A DNA stretch of 64,000 nucleotides, from NCBI RefSeq assembly GCF_947179165.1, contig NC_077247.1:9635001-9699000 (forward strand), in the 5' to 3' direction. The notes beneath the pieces are model-generated. The model searched no databases, was not told the DNA's origin, and was given only the letters and a program-made list of their open reading frames with translations. Below, piece after piece: positions 1 through 10,742 of this stretch (positions within the stretch are counted from its first letter, which is position 1; each line of letters begins with the position of its first letter). The translations under genes and the position numbers were made by a program. The DNA is from Solanum dulcamara (lineage: Eukaryota > Streptophyta > Magnoliopsida > Solanales > Solanaceae).

Positions 1-121
1 CCTTAAAGCGAAACTCCACCATCCTCCAACGCGGCCAACCGGATTCTAAGGCTAGCTAATTGGCAAATTTTGCGGACTATCTCTTTCCGCTCTGGTTGTA
101 CATTTACCAAACTACCCATTA
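1..121 (-). pseudogene. Start of the integrase region of element A (partial)
   Basis: On the minus strand a second frame opens just after the stop that ends the RNase H frame. It reads through the short stretch that, in this family, links RNase H to the zinc-binding head of integrase (ERKEIVRKICQLASLRIRLA is visible). A one-base frame change separates it from the RNase H frame near 119-125. The rest of integrase is outside the window. Confidence 0.6.
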
Positions 122-1354
122 ATTTATGGCTAAGTGCATTAGCCACCACGTTTGCTTTCTGTATAGAATATCGACATCATAATCTTTCAGCAATTCTACC
201 CACCTCCTTTGCCGTAAATTCAGTTCTTTCTGCTTGAAAATATATTGGAGGCTCTTATGATCTGTATAGATATCAACATGTATGCCATATAAGTAGTGCC
301 TCCATATTTTAAATGCATTAATTACTGCTTCTAGCTCCAAGTCATGGGTTGGATAATTCTTCTCGTGTTTCCTGAGCTGTTGGGAGGCATAGACTATCAC
401 TCTACCATGTTGCATTAGCACACAACCTAGCCCAATACTGGAGGAATCACAATAAATAACATAGCCATCCGGTCCCTCAAGAAGATTTAGGACTGGGGTC
501 GTATTCAACTTGTCCTTCAATAAATGAAAGCTCTGTTCGCATGTATCGGTCCATTGGAACTCAGCCGTTTTTGAAGTTAGCCTGGTTAAAGGTATGGAAA
601 TTGAAGCAAAGTTTTCCACGAACCTCCTATAATATTTTGCTAACCCCAGAGAACTACGTCCTTCCATGGGAGTCATCGGTCTAGGCCATACCTTTATATC
701 CTCAATTTTCTGCATATCAACCCGAACGCTATTCGCCTCGATAACATGCCCCAAGAATGATACCGAGGTCAACCATAATTCACACTTAGAGAATTTTACA
801 TATAATTTCTGGTGTTGAAGCACCCTAAGTACCATCTGCAAATGATCCGTGTGTTCCTCTTCCGATCGTGAATCGACCAGAATGTCATCAATAAACACGA
901 TCACAAACAAGTCTAGAAATGGCTTGAACAGCCAGTTCATCAAGTCCATAAACACCGCTGGGGCATTGGTCAGTCCAAATAATATTACCCTAAACTCTTA
1001 ATGCCCGTATCGAGTTTTGAACGCAGTATTTGGAATATTTGCTTCTCTTACCCGTATTTGATGGTAGCCTGACTGCAGGTCTATCTTTGAGAAATACTTA
1101 GCACCCTGTAACTGGTCAAAAAAATCATCAATCCTTGGGAGAGGGTATTTGTTCTTTATTGTTGTCTTATTCAGCTGCCTGTAGTCAACACACATTCGCA
1201 GCGACCCATCCTTCTTTTTCAAAAACTTTACCGGTGCTCCCCAAAGTGATGTACTGGGCCTAATGAAGCCTTTTTCTAACAAGTCCCTCAACTGCTCTTT
1301 TAATTCTTTCAATTCTGCAGGTGCCATTCTGTAAGGAGGGATAGATATGGGCTA
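119..1354 (-). pseudogene. pol: pol of element A: reverse transcriptase and RNase H
   Basis: The minus-strand frame from about 1354 to 119 is a single reading frame cut by in-frame stops: TAG near 1352-1354 just before the RT start, and TAA at 998-1000. Upstream of the second stop are RT blocks 1-4 ([19 protein letters not shown]). Downstream are the catalytic FIDD box and SKCELW, followed by RNase H with its acidic positions visible (YCDSSS, DLELEAV, TDHKSLQ) and the RQRRW tail. The frame ends at TAA near 119, where normal copies continue into integrase. Both stops look like single-base changes, so the copy decayed by point mutation and not by deletion. Confidence 0.9.
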
Positions 1355-1615
1355 AGTATCCGATAACACATCTACAGTGAACTCGATCTCCCATTTGGGA
1401 GGAAGACCTGGGAGTTCATCTGGAAATACATTTGGATACTCATTGACCACTGGTACTAACTGAAGAGTCGGTACCTCTACTTCAAGGTCATGCACCCATA
1501 CCAAATGGTAAATATACCTCTTTCAAACCATTTTCTTTGCCTTGAGGTATGAAATAAACATACCCCTCGGCGATGCCGTATTCCCCAACCATTTCATAGT
1601 TGGCTCATCTAGGAG
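1355..1615 (-). pseudogene. pol linker between protease and RT of element A
   Basis: The segment contains the linker typical of chromovirus pol, in frame with the RT: FPDELPGLPP followed by an acidic stretch, just before the stop at about 1353. The part nearer the protease (about 1500-1615) is frameshifted and only loosely readable. Confidence 0.6.
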
Positions 1616-1981
1616 CTAGAACCGAACTACTTTGTTTCTACAATCAACATTGGCATAAAAAGAAGCTAACCAATCCCTACCCATAATAACATCAAACTCC
1701 ACCATATCTAACTCTAGTAAATCAGCCAAGGTATGACGACTACTTACACCCACTGAGCAATTTCTATATACTTGCTTTACTATAATAGAGTCTCCTATCA
1801 GGGTAGCCACCTCGAATGGATATATTGACTCAGGTTTTATTACGACTCGACTCACAACAAAAGGAGATATGTATGATAAAGTAGAACATGGATCTATTAA
1901 TACATATACATCCCGGGAACATATTGATAATATATCTGTAACCATATCTGGTGACGCCTCCTGGTCCTGTCTACTAGCCAA
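1616..1981 (-). pseudogene. Retropepsin-like protease of element A
   Basis: A 121-residue minus-strand frame has the layout of a Gypsy aspartic protease: a catalytic-loop segment reading DPCSTLSYIS, then a flap region, then the closing FDVIMGRDWL motif that is strongly conserved in plant chromoviruses. The loop position that is normally glycine after Asp-x (DxGST) reads cysteine here, so even an intact frame would probably be inactive. It lies between the zinc knuckle and the RT, the usual position. Confidence 0.82.
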
Positions 1982-2062
1982 GGCATAAATGCGATTTGCA
2001 GGGCCACTAGAACTGGAAGCTCCACCACGGACTCTACCACAGCCTGCTGGTACCTGAATACC

Positions 2063-2269
2063 CTACCTTATAAGGCGCATAGCCACCGAAGATGAAGAAC
2101 CAACAACTGAACCAGTAGGCTGGGCTGCACTACCTCGGTTACCCTTAAGTGGGCACTCTCTCATAAAATGGCCTTGACGGCCACAAGTGAAACAAGAACT
2201 CGGAACAACATGACATTCCCCAAAATGAGACCTACCAAATGAGAGCACTAGGGCAAAGGTGGCCTTCAC
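2063..2269 (-). pseudogene. Gag zinc knuckle of element A
   Basis: A 68-residue frame holds one CCHC zinc knuckle, CFTCGRQGHFMRECP, with all four metal ligands present at the standard C-x2-C-x4-H-x4-C spacing. This motif binds the element's own RNA in the nucleocapsid. A serine/glycine-rich tail follows, as is usual before the protease. The frame is separated from the rest of gag by stops. Confidence 0.88.
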
Positions 2270-2279
2270 TGATGCAAAT

Positions 2280-3330
2280 CCCTAAAACCCTGGAGCTCTG
2301 ACTAGCTCCTGAATACCCTATGCTATCAAACCTCCTACCTATGAATTGTGAGGGTGTACTCTGGGCTGGATGGGAAGGGTATCTACCATACTATTGAGGA
2401 TTCCCACCTCAGAAATCGCCATAATAACCAGCTGATTTAGTCCTCTTACGCTGGCCTCTATTAAAATCTCTCTCGAGCTGACGTTCTCTGTGCCGATCCT
2501 CCACTCCTTATGCATACGCTTGTACCCAAGCAATATCCATACCTGTATGAGAAGCCATGTCCATATAGCTATCAATTAAGTGACGATCTAGTCTTATCAC
2601 ATAATGATGCACCCTATCAGCCATATCGACCACAATAGTGGGCGCATATCTCGCCAATGAGTCAAACTCAAGGCTATAAGTCTTTAACGCTCCTATCATT
2701 CTACCTCAGCTACAAAAATTTATCAACTCTGGCTCGTTTTATTTGTGGAGGTAGAAAATAGCCAAAGAAGGCTTCTACAAACTCATCCCAGACTGCTAGA
2801 GGAGCACCCTCGCCCCTCGATAATTCCCAGGACTCACACTAGTTAATGGCTATGTCACGCAGCCGATATGAAGACAACTCAACAGACTCAGTCTTAGAAG
2901 CCCTAATTACTCTCAATGTGTACTGCATCTTTCGAATAAACTCTTGCGGGTCATCTATAAGCCTTGATCCATATAACTCTAGAGGGTTACTAGTTAAGAA
3001 GTCAAGAACCCTCAAAGTATTAGGTCTATCAACATCATCCACTCCTAACCCATGCCTTCGAGCCTGCCCTGCCAGTACCTAGTCAGTAGTTGTCCTACAT
3101 CCCTCATGGCCCTATCTTCTGGCCTTGGCTGTAGAGCAGGCTCAGTCATTAGAGCTTCAAGATCTATAGCTGCTGCTATTTTAGGCTCCTATGGAGGTGG
3201 CGGCATAGAAGAGCTCGCTGATTGCAGTGCAATCCCTGGCATAGAATAGGTACGAGCCCTTGTAACTCTCAAGGTCTGACTAGTTTCTCCTACTGTTGAC
3301 TTGCCCTTCTGGGCAATGGTCACTTTCCTT
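2280..3330 (-). pseudogene. gag: gag (capsid region) of element A, broken
   Basis: Two readable pieces match the plant Gypsy capsid domain. The 5' piece (2839-3042) has a DFL...P...ELYGS start, then DDPQEFI and ending near ELSSYRLRDIA. The 3' piece (2508-2699) has the SLEFDSLARYAP block that follows the EAF..FLP motif. Between them (2700-2838) the EAFFGYFLPP motif is still readable in another frame, so at least two frame changes and several stops separate the pieces. The stretch 3043-3330 is a degenerate gag N-terminus. It is not translatable as one protein. Confidence 0.82.
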
Positions 3331-3525
3331 AAGGCATTGTTGTAAAGATGATGAACCGTTAGGGAGAAATTATCTTAATATTACAGCTCTATCGCACGAT
3401 GTAAGATAAGAAGGGAAGACAACATCCTAAATGCCCTGTAGCCTCCTAATTATGGGTGTGGTGCATAACACACCGATAAATAATACTCTACTAGATACGG
3501 TTTGTAGACACTCTAAGGATGAACT
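3331..3525 (-). other. Leader of element A between primer site and gag
   Basis: Non-coding stretch directly behind the primer binding site. It shares a recognisable block with the same position in elements E, F, G and C (here 3421-3449 on the plus strand), including a GAGGCTAC-like core. In retroelements this place carries RNA packaging and dimerisation signals; that role here is inferred from position only. Confidence 0.55.
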
Positions 3526-3537
3526 GCTCTGATACTA
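3526..3537 (-). other. Primer binding site (initiator tRNA-Met type), element A
   Basis: The minus strand reads TAGTATCAGAGC, one base different from TGGTATCAGAGC, the usual plant tRNA-iMet primer site. It lies 4 bases from the LTR end at 3542. Confidence 0.88.
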
Positions 3538-4281
3538 CTTTTGTCACGACCCAACCCCATGGGCTATGACCTGGTGCCCAAGCTGGACATTCGCGTATAC
3601 ACCTGTAAACTATAAGTAAGCCTATCGTATGATCATGTATTAACCCAACCCATCTCAGGAGAGGCTACAACTTATTATTCAGGCTACATAATACATAAGC
3701 CGATGAGGCTATCATAGCATGTGGGGTTGTCCCATTATATACATACATGCGAGCCGACAAGTCTTCCACGATAGAGGGAACATCCCAAACATACCTCGTA
3801 CAAACATGATTAAGCACACATATATACACAACCCACTCCCATGTCTACAGATTTCTAAGAGTAGTGACGATAACATATAGAAGGACAAGGCCCCCGCCGT
3901 ACCTTTGAATAAACAAAATTAAATATATACACCAAGGGCTAGTACAAAAAACTAGGCTCCGATATAATGGAGCTTCTTCTAAATTGGCTAAGCAAAATCC
4001 TAAGCTGGTAGACTTCCAAAGCCTATGTCTGCACCTGCGGGCATGAAATGCAGCCTCCCCGGAAAGAGAGGGTCAGTATAACATATGTACTGAGTATGTA
4101 AGCATATAACATTATAAAGAAGTTATAGTTATAATGGGGATGCAAGGGGAAAGTATAACGTTTAGCCATTCACCGTACCTACATATATAAAATAAAGACA
4201 TACATACTGTCATCACAGTCATCAAGAGCACCTGTGTATTATTAGCATGGTGGGACATACAACCCGATCCATGTATATAGC

Positions 4282-4445
4282 AAATACACGCTGAGGAATG
4301 ATGGCCCTATCCACATATCGTATGATAATGCCGAGGAATGACGGCCCAACTCATATTTCATATATTAGTGCCAAGGAATGATGGCCCGATCCGTATACAT
4401 ATATATCAAATAATAGTGTTGAGGAACAACCCAATCCACATATCA
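4282..4445. repeat. Imperfect tandem repeat in the LTR of A
   Basis: Four degenerate units of about 45-50 bp each contain a GAGGAATGAYGGCCC-like core. The same array, cleaner and at 45-bp period, is present in both LTRs of element G. Confidence 0.7.
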
Positions 4446-5823
4446 TATGATCATATACACATATATTATAGTCGGCCCGGGACTCGGTGCAAGATGTATT
4501 ACAGTATGCGTGAGCAAGATAGCATGTAATCATATGTAACTATATTACCATCCGAGGCCCAACCGAGTAATCAAGCGAACCATCACTTGAAGATCAGGAT
4601 AGTAGTCGTTTTAAGTACCCTCTAACGGCCGGTAAAAATCATATCGAGTGAAGTCTCAGGCATCAGAAGCATGTGTCAAGGCGATGCCATATAGTTTATG
4701 TAATTAGAGACTTTTACTCTTATAGGGCCTTTAACATTCACGAGTAGTATGAGTCATGAGTTATATACAGAACTTAGGAATGGGATGACCTCCAAGTTCA
4801 TATCATACATAACTTAACTTGAAGAAATGCCAAAAGAAAGGAAGAGATAAGCTTTACATACCTTTTATCGAGTAATCGTAACCACTCTTGCCGCGTCGCC
4901 TCCTGAACCTATTTAACACGAAGGTAATACTAACATTAATAACCTTCAACCTTCCAGCTTCTCAAACTGTAACCAAGTATTCATAGGAATCATTTCCTTA
5001 GGCCTTTCTCACGTAGTTTATTACTTGGTTAAGAAGTTAATGGAAATCGGGCAGCATTTCCCCTATAACTTGCCCTATCCGAACTTCCAACTACATACTC
5101 AACTACTAAAGCCAACCAAAAACAATATTCAGAAGCTCATATATAAGTAAACCACTTCAACATTATGCATCACAAACTCCAAACAACTCGCTTAAAACTA
5201 CGATACCAAAATAAGGTTTTCAATCGTTAATTCGTAAAATCTTTAACTACGCGGAATGCAGGGTTAGGTGGCTGCAACCAGAAGAATCCACTCCTCTTTT
5301 GAACCATGTTCCATCCCTTTAACATGCCATAAAACCATCTCCAAAGACAACTCCACAATCACAACCACACTATACAACCTTAACAACTTTAATTCGGCTA
5401 GAACAACTTCACTTTAGTTTGTTTCTAACGCCAAGAATACTTCTACAATTTTTCTACTTTCAATCATTTAAGACCTGTAATATACCCCATATAAACATGA
5501 TTAACTCCACCTTGAAAGGAAAGAACTTACCTTGTTCAAAACTTAGAAAAACTAGCCTTGGAAGTTCCTTAATGCGACTGAAAATTAGCGGACTATTTGT
5601 TACCTTTCCTTGCTTCCCCAAACCAATAATTTACATTATTAAATGCTATATCACCGTAGTATACTTTAAATAATTAATTTACAGAATGAAATTGGGACTT
5701 ACCTTTTTATTTTGCTCAACCCGTAGCTCCCTCTTTTCTTTCCCTTAGGTTTCTCTCAACTCTATCTTATTTTTTAAGTTAAACTCTAAAGTTAAATAAA
5801 TATAAGTCTTCAAATGACATGTA

Positions 5824-5969
5824 TATATTATTCCTTAGGAGGTGACACATGTCATACCCTAAGGGTGACATGTGTCAAGCCCTCATTGGGACACCTCAAC
5901 CATGCAACCTCTCCTAGGGTGCCATATGTCCATGTGGGATCCACCCCAAGTAGGTGTGTCACCTACTTG
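5824..5969 (-). promoter_or_regulatory. Probable U3 promoter block of element A
   Basis: On the element strand an AATATATACA TATA-like box (near 5824-5835) is preceded upstream by an inverted repeat with 12-bp arms TGACACATGTCA (5843-5854) and TGACATGTGTCA (5866-5877). Upstream of that is a perfect 10-bp inverted repeat CAAGTAGGTG / CACCTACTTG (5947-5956, 5960-5969). The same three items in the same order occur in the LTRs of E, F and G. Promoter function is inferred from the layout. Confidence 0.55.
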
Positions 5970-6662
5970 GTCTAAGTAGGTGCATCATCTGCTTGCTTCA
6001 AAGTAGGTGCTACGCCTCCTTTCGCCTCTTCCGTGGGTTCGTAATCTCATCTCACTTTAAGAGCTTATGTATTTCTCACTATTTAAGCTCGACATATACT
6101 CAAGTAACTTAAGTACGTAGGACATCCAAGTTGATAATTTACGCAAGTAGATTGCGTATCACAACTCATTATTTGGGCCCCTAACTCCTTCCAAGTCCCT
6201 CTAGACCTATTTCTAATCTTCCCTCTTATGGGGCATCAAATTCTCCCTTCCTTGGAGTTATTTGGTAAGGTTGTAGATAATCTGGGTCACAGAGCATCCT
6301 TTAAGAAGTTTAAGAAGTGTTTCACAGTACAAAAGTACGGGGCATAACATATGACTAGTCTATGAAGCCTCTAAACCTCACTCAAAAATTAGGTACTAGG
6401 ATAGGCCCATGATTACCTTAAAATTCTAGTAAGTAAAGACATAAGAGCACCTCTGAATGCAATAAGGTCTCACCAAAAGCAAGATGAAAAACTGATCTTC
6501 AACAATGTGCTTGTTGAGGATCTTTATTTTCTGTGTCTGCAGCATAAAATGATACAACACCAAATGGAGTCAATACATGGAATGTATGGTATGTAATATA
6601 GTTGAAACAAAACTTACTCAGGAATGGTCAACTCGACTCAATGAACTTAACTTAGGAATAGG

Positions 6663-6690
6663 TCAACTCAACTCAACTCAACTCAACTCG
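6663..6690. repeat. Short ACTCA-type pentamer repeat
   Basis: Five tandem CAACT units inside LTR B1, with further scattered copies around them (6630-6715). Confidence 0.8.
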
Positions 6691-7501
6691 ACTCAATGAA
6701 CTCAACTCAGGACTAGGTTAACTTAATAAAGCATGCAATTTGTATAAATAAGAAAATGCTTTTAAAAAATAGATAGATAATGCAACTTAGTATAAAAATA
6801 ATATTTTACTTTTGGAGAGTTTCTCTAACCCACACCATCACTTATAGGCTACATGATGATACAACAAACTGTTATTTGCCATAGTCGTCTAATACCTTGC
6901 CAAGGTAAGGGACGTAACTAATCTCATGGATCTAATAAAAAGACCTCAAAGAGGCTATGATGAGTCTCCTGAATGAACGACACAATCCTATCTTACGCTA
7001 ACTATGTATTTTGGGGTTTGAGTTTTTCTATACTCTTACACAAATCGATGCTTAATACTAGTCCCAAAATATATTTATTATGCTCATTTCTCAAGTGAGT
7101 GTATGTACTCAATTAACTCTCATTTAGTCTCATTGGACATTGCTCAAAAATTCAACTCTTTTGAACTCATCTATTCTGTTTAAAATAGATATAATCTCAA
7201 CTTACTGAATGCATTTAAAAGCATAATTTGACTTCTCAAATCAATCTCAAAATAGATATTTAAATATATTAATACTAAACTCATTTAGACTCAATAATGC
7301 TCATGTTAAAAATAATAATTAAGAGACTTCTCAAAACTCAACCCATGCTCAAACTCTTTCTCAGTTAAAAGATGAAATAAATCATTCTTTAGACTCAAAA
7401 CAATGCATAAAATAATTAATGCAAAAACACAACTAGGGTTCATGTGAATGTAGACATGAACGATAATATCAACAACTCAGCTCATGAAAATCATCAAAGT
7501 G

Positions 7502-8858
7502 TCATATATTATTATAAGTGGGAAGCTCTAAAGTGAAAATTTGGATACCCATTTTGCCCCTATAAAAAATTAAAATATTATAAAATAATTATGTAGTTAA
7601 ATATTAAATAGTAACCATTTATCATAAAATAAATTCCTCCTATTAAATATTAATAATTTGAACATTTTAATGTTAACCTACTACTGAATTGGTATAATAT
7701 TTAATGTTCTTATACTTTATGCTAACCTTCTCAATAATTATATCATGTAGCCTTTTCTTCTTTATGAAATTTATCTTATTTTATTTATTAATTATGAACT
7801 TTTTCTCTTTTCAGCTTAATGTACAAATTATAAAAAGAACATTCTAGAATAAACATTAATCAACCCAACGCACATATCTTCTTTCTATTAATTAATTAAA
7901 ATCTAACAAGACTTATAAAAAAAAAAAGCATGTAAGAAGAAACATAAGTTTCATTTTCATTTGTGTTCTTAATATCAAATGACATTTACTTTTTAAGTTC
8001 AAAAAATGCAAGCATTAGAGAAAATGAAGAGACAAAATACTGTTAATATATCATTTATGTAATTTAATGAATAATAAATAAAAAAATAGAGATTTAAGTG
8101 ATAATGTCTATATATTGTAAGTTGAAAATGGAGGAATCAAGTTACCATTGAAATAGTTGAAAAATATAATCAATATGAAATTATTACCTCGTGCCCATTC
8201 CATATTATCTCCTTGGTTGATGATAATAGGCCTGAAGAGGATCAATATCACGAAGTCAAGTAACTTGAAGAACTTCTTCAATTTTCAGTAATTTTAGCTT
8301 TTCTTGATCCTTTCTTGTTTTAAATGTCGATTTTCCTTTTACGTTGAAAATTTAAATATGAATATGCTTAAATCTGAATAGTCAAGAAGCGCTCCATATC
8401 CCGATTTATTGAGAAATTTCTCTATTGGTAAAATATGTGTTCATATTTGTTTTTTTTTCTTTCTGTTTTAGTTATCCTAAATAGTAGGAGTAATTTAGGT
8501 TTGAGTAATTTTCAATTGTACTACCAAATTTATAGTTTGCTTTCCTTCACTGCATTTTGTTACAAATTACTATTTGATATACACGCAAAGCGTTTAACAT
8601 GAAATAATAAAGGATAAATCATATATATTATGGTTTTCACGTATTTATATTATTAGAGGCTATATTATCTTAGTTAGCTTCACATATTTTTCTTTGATGG
8701 AAAACACATTTTTCTATTATGAATTTAATTTAATAAATACAATGTAAATGATAAAATTAATATAGTTAGTAGTTGTTATTTTATAGCTCAAGTTTTTATA
8801 TATAGAAGTTTATAATAATGATAAGGGAAAAACGTGCAAAACACGTTTCCAAAATCTA

Positions 8859-8859
<1 letters not shown>
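7502..8859 (+). mobile_element. Helitron-like non-autonomous insertion
   Basis: An AT-rich, non-coding segment of about 1.36 kb is present in B1 but absent from the matching place in B2, where the flanks run AATCATCACAATAG directly into the ...GAACCCAATA side. It starts with TC and ends with CTAG followed by T. A hairpin lies just before the end (GGAAAAACGTG ... CACGTTTCC at about 8825-8850, with a two-base bulge), 8-10 bases from CTAG. These are Helitron ends. No terminal inverted repeat or target duplication is seen. The base before TC is G, not the expected A, which weakens the call slightly. Confidence 0.55.

Positions 8860-8903
<44 letters not shown>
8860..8903. repeat. (TA)22 microsatellite
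   Basis: Uninterrupted TA dinucleotides directly after the CTAG end of the Helitron-like segment. Helitrons target AT sites, so the run may have been the target or have grown from it. Confidence 0.95.
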
Positions 8904-8905
<2 letters not shown>

Positions 8906-9845
8906 AGAACTCAATAAGAAATTTCATAGATAATTCAAGAATTCAATTTATCGGAATTAAAACTCAAACTCCAAACTCAACTCGACTGAATGAAAATATA
9001 GGGCACGAGTACGAACTTAGTTCAACATTGTGATTAGTCTTACATACTTGGAAGATCAATGATCTAGGCGAAACTCGAAGAAATTGGTTGAAACGCTTGA
9101 ACCCTAGCTTCTCCTCTTCTCTCCAATCCTTACTCTCAGAATATTTAAAGTGTTAATGAGATGAAAGGCCCGTTGGGTACCGATAAGGGATTAATTTTAC
9201 CCCTAAAATATCTTGATTTTTAGTTTGGGAAAATGGTAAAGGACTGGAATACCCTTTATTAAAACAGACAATGGCCGTCTACAGGTCCTTCTAAGGACTG
9301 TAGATTCTTCTACGGACCATAGAAGCCCAATCATAGAATTAAAGTCCAAAATCTCGACATTCTGGAATTGGGCTTGAGTTGTCTATGATAAATCTTTTAC
9401 GGGTCGTAGACACTTGATGGGTCTACGTATACCTCTATAGCTCGTAGACTTCTCTACGAGTCATAGACTTGGCCCGTAGACTTGGTCCGTGGAGGTTGGT
9501 GCATATTCTAGTAGCTACTGGAATGTGACCTTGGGTTTACAAGATTAACTTACGATTCATATAAGTGTTTGCGGCTCATACTATGCATCGTGGAAAAGGA
9601 CCTCGACTGGAACTTGGGGATCTCTTATACTATCGATACCTATGGGCCATACAACGCCTTACGGACCATAAAGAGGGTCGTAGAGATGGGTACTCACAAC
9701 TAAAATTGGCTAAGTATAGAAGGGTTGCACGAGCCCCTTCTACGGCTCGTATAGTACGTCGTGGACCTACTAGCAGTGACTTCTTCTAAACACTTTCTCA
9801 AGGTTTTCAAAATTTATCTAAGTTAAAATAGTTCGGGGTGTTACA

Positions 9846-10742
9846 AATGAACTTTCAAAAGGATACAAATACTACTTCTCAAATATAAGTCTCAATACTC
9901 AAGAATGGTTTAAAACATTATCTCTGAAAACTGAAATAACTCAAACTGCGTCTATGTCTATGAATCCTCTAATGACTCTAGATAAGTATCAGGACAAGCC
10001 CATGACTACCTCAAAGAACTAATAAATAAATACTGAAGAAACTAAAAGAGTTCCTCTGAATGCAAGAAAGTCTCACCAAAAGCTTAAAGGGATTGATCTT
10101 CAACGATATACCTGTTGAGGATATCTAACACTTGTATTTGCATTATAAAATGATGCAACGCAAAATGACATCAGTACATGCAATGTATGGTATGTTAAAT
10201 AACTAAAAGGAAACATATTCAAGAATACTCAATAGAAGGAAAACTAAAATAACTCAACTCAATAAAGCATGCAAATATGAGAATAATATGATTCTTTACG
10301 AAATATAAATGGTGAATTCAACTGATTATATAATAATATTTTTCTCTTTGGGGAGTTTTTCTAACCGTCAACCATAACTATGAGCATCATGATGATATAA
10401 TATACTATTGTCATTGCCAAAGCCATCCAATACCTTGCTAGGGTAAGGGACGCAAACTCATCTCATGGATCCAATAAAACTCTATATCAGGGACTAAAGT
10501 GAGGAGTCACCCAAACCAATGTTACAATCCTATCCTATGCTGGCTATGTAGCTTATGGAGTTTGAGTTATCTAAAAACTTACCCAAATCGGTGCTCAGTA
10601 ATAATCCCAAAATATATTATCATGCTCATAAACTCAAGTGAATGAAAATACTCAAAATAAGATCTCATTATCTCATTGGACTTTACTTAGATTTACTCAA
10701 CTCCTCTCAACTCACTACATCTTCTTTAAAATAATGTACTAT
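9846..10742 (-). repeat. LTR B2, segment 1 of 4
   Basis: Starts directly after the right end of B1 and aligns to the interior of B1 (the ATGAATCCTCTAATGACTC block at about 9957 against 6362; the AAAATGATGCAACGC block at 10150 against 6548). It has no LTR terminus of its own on the left, so the true left end of B2 should lie beyond B1 and A, outside the window. It is broken at 10742 by solo LTR I. Confidence 0.7.

Larger units (their letters stand above)
1..6349 (-). mobile_element. Element A: Ty3/Gypsy retrotransposon, 5' portion (3' end left of window)
   Basis: Read on the minus strand the order is 5' LTR (3542-6349), primer binding site, leader, gag, zinc knuckle, protease, RT, RNase H, with integrase running off the window at base 1. 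This order (integrase after RNase H) is that of Ty3/Gypsy, and the RT and RNase H wording is closest to the plant Tekay/Del-type chromoviruses, which is my recognition and not a search. The copy is broken by several stop codons and frame changes. It is inserted in LTR B1; the 5 bases after its right end are TATGA, whose partner would lie outside the window. Confidence 0.9.
3542..6349 (-). repeat. 5' LTR of element A (about 2.8 kb)
   Basis: Bounded on the plus strand by TGTCACGACCC at 3542 and GGGGCATAACA at 6349, so on the minus strand it starts TGTTATGCCCC and ends GGGTCGTGACA. The primer site abuts the inner end. Inside are a U3-like control block (5824-5969), an imperfect tandem array (about 4282-4445), and a GGCTCC...GGAGCT hairpin next to an A-run (3946-3974), which is a T-run on the element strand. 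Open frames here are chance. Confidence 0.92.
6355..9845 (-). repeat. LTR B1 (right part), interrupted by a Helitron-like insertion
   Basis: The right end is GGGGTGTTACA at 9845, so the LTR starts TGTAACACCCCGAAC on the minus strand. It aligns by eye to the segments of B2: the blocks near 6440-6600 and 10030-10200, 7430-7500 and 14635-14700, and 8960-9240 and 38030-38280. Its left end is hidden by element A, whose insertion site is at 6349/6350. Bases 9240-9790 contain many degenerate CTACG...CGTAG inverted motifs. Because B2 sequence continues directly at 9846, B1 is most simply a solo LTR inserted inside B2. Confidence 0.75.

Noticed and set aside
9565..9789. 74-codon frame in B1 with many Arg and Tyr residues
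   Set aside because: It arises from the CTACGG..CGTAG motif field of the LTR and is not open in B2.
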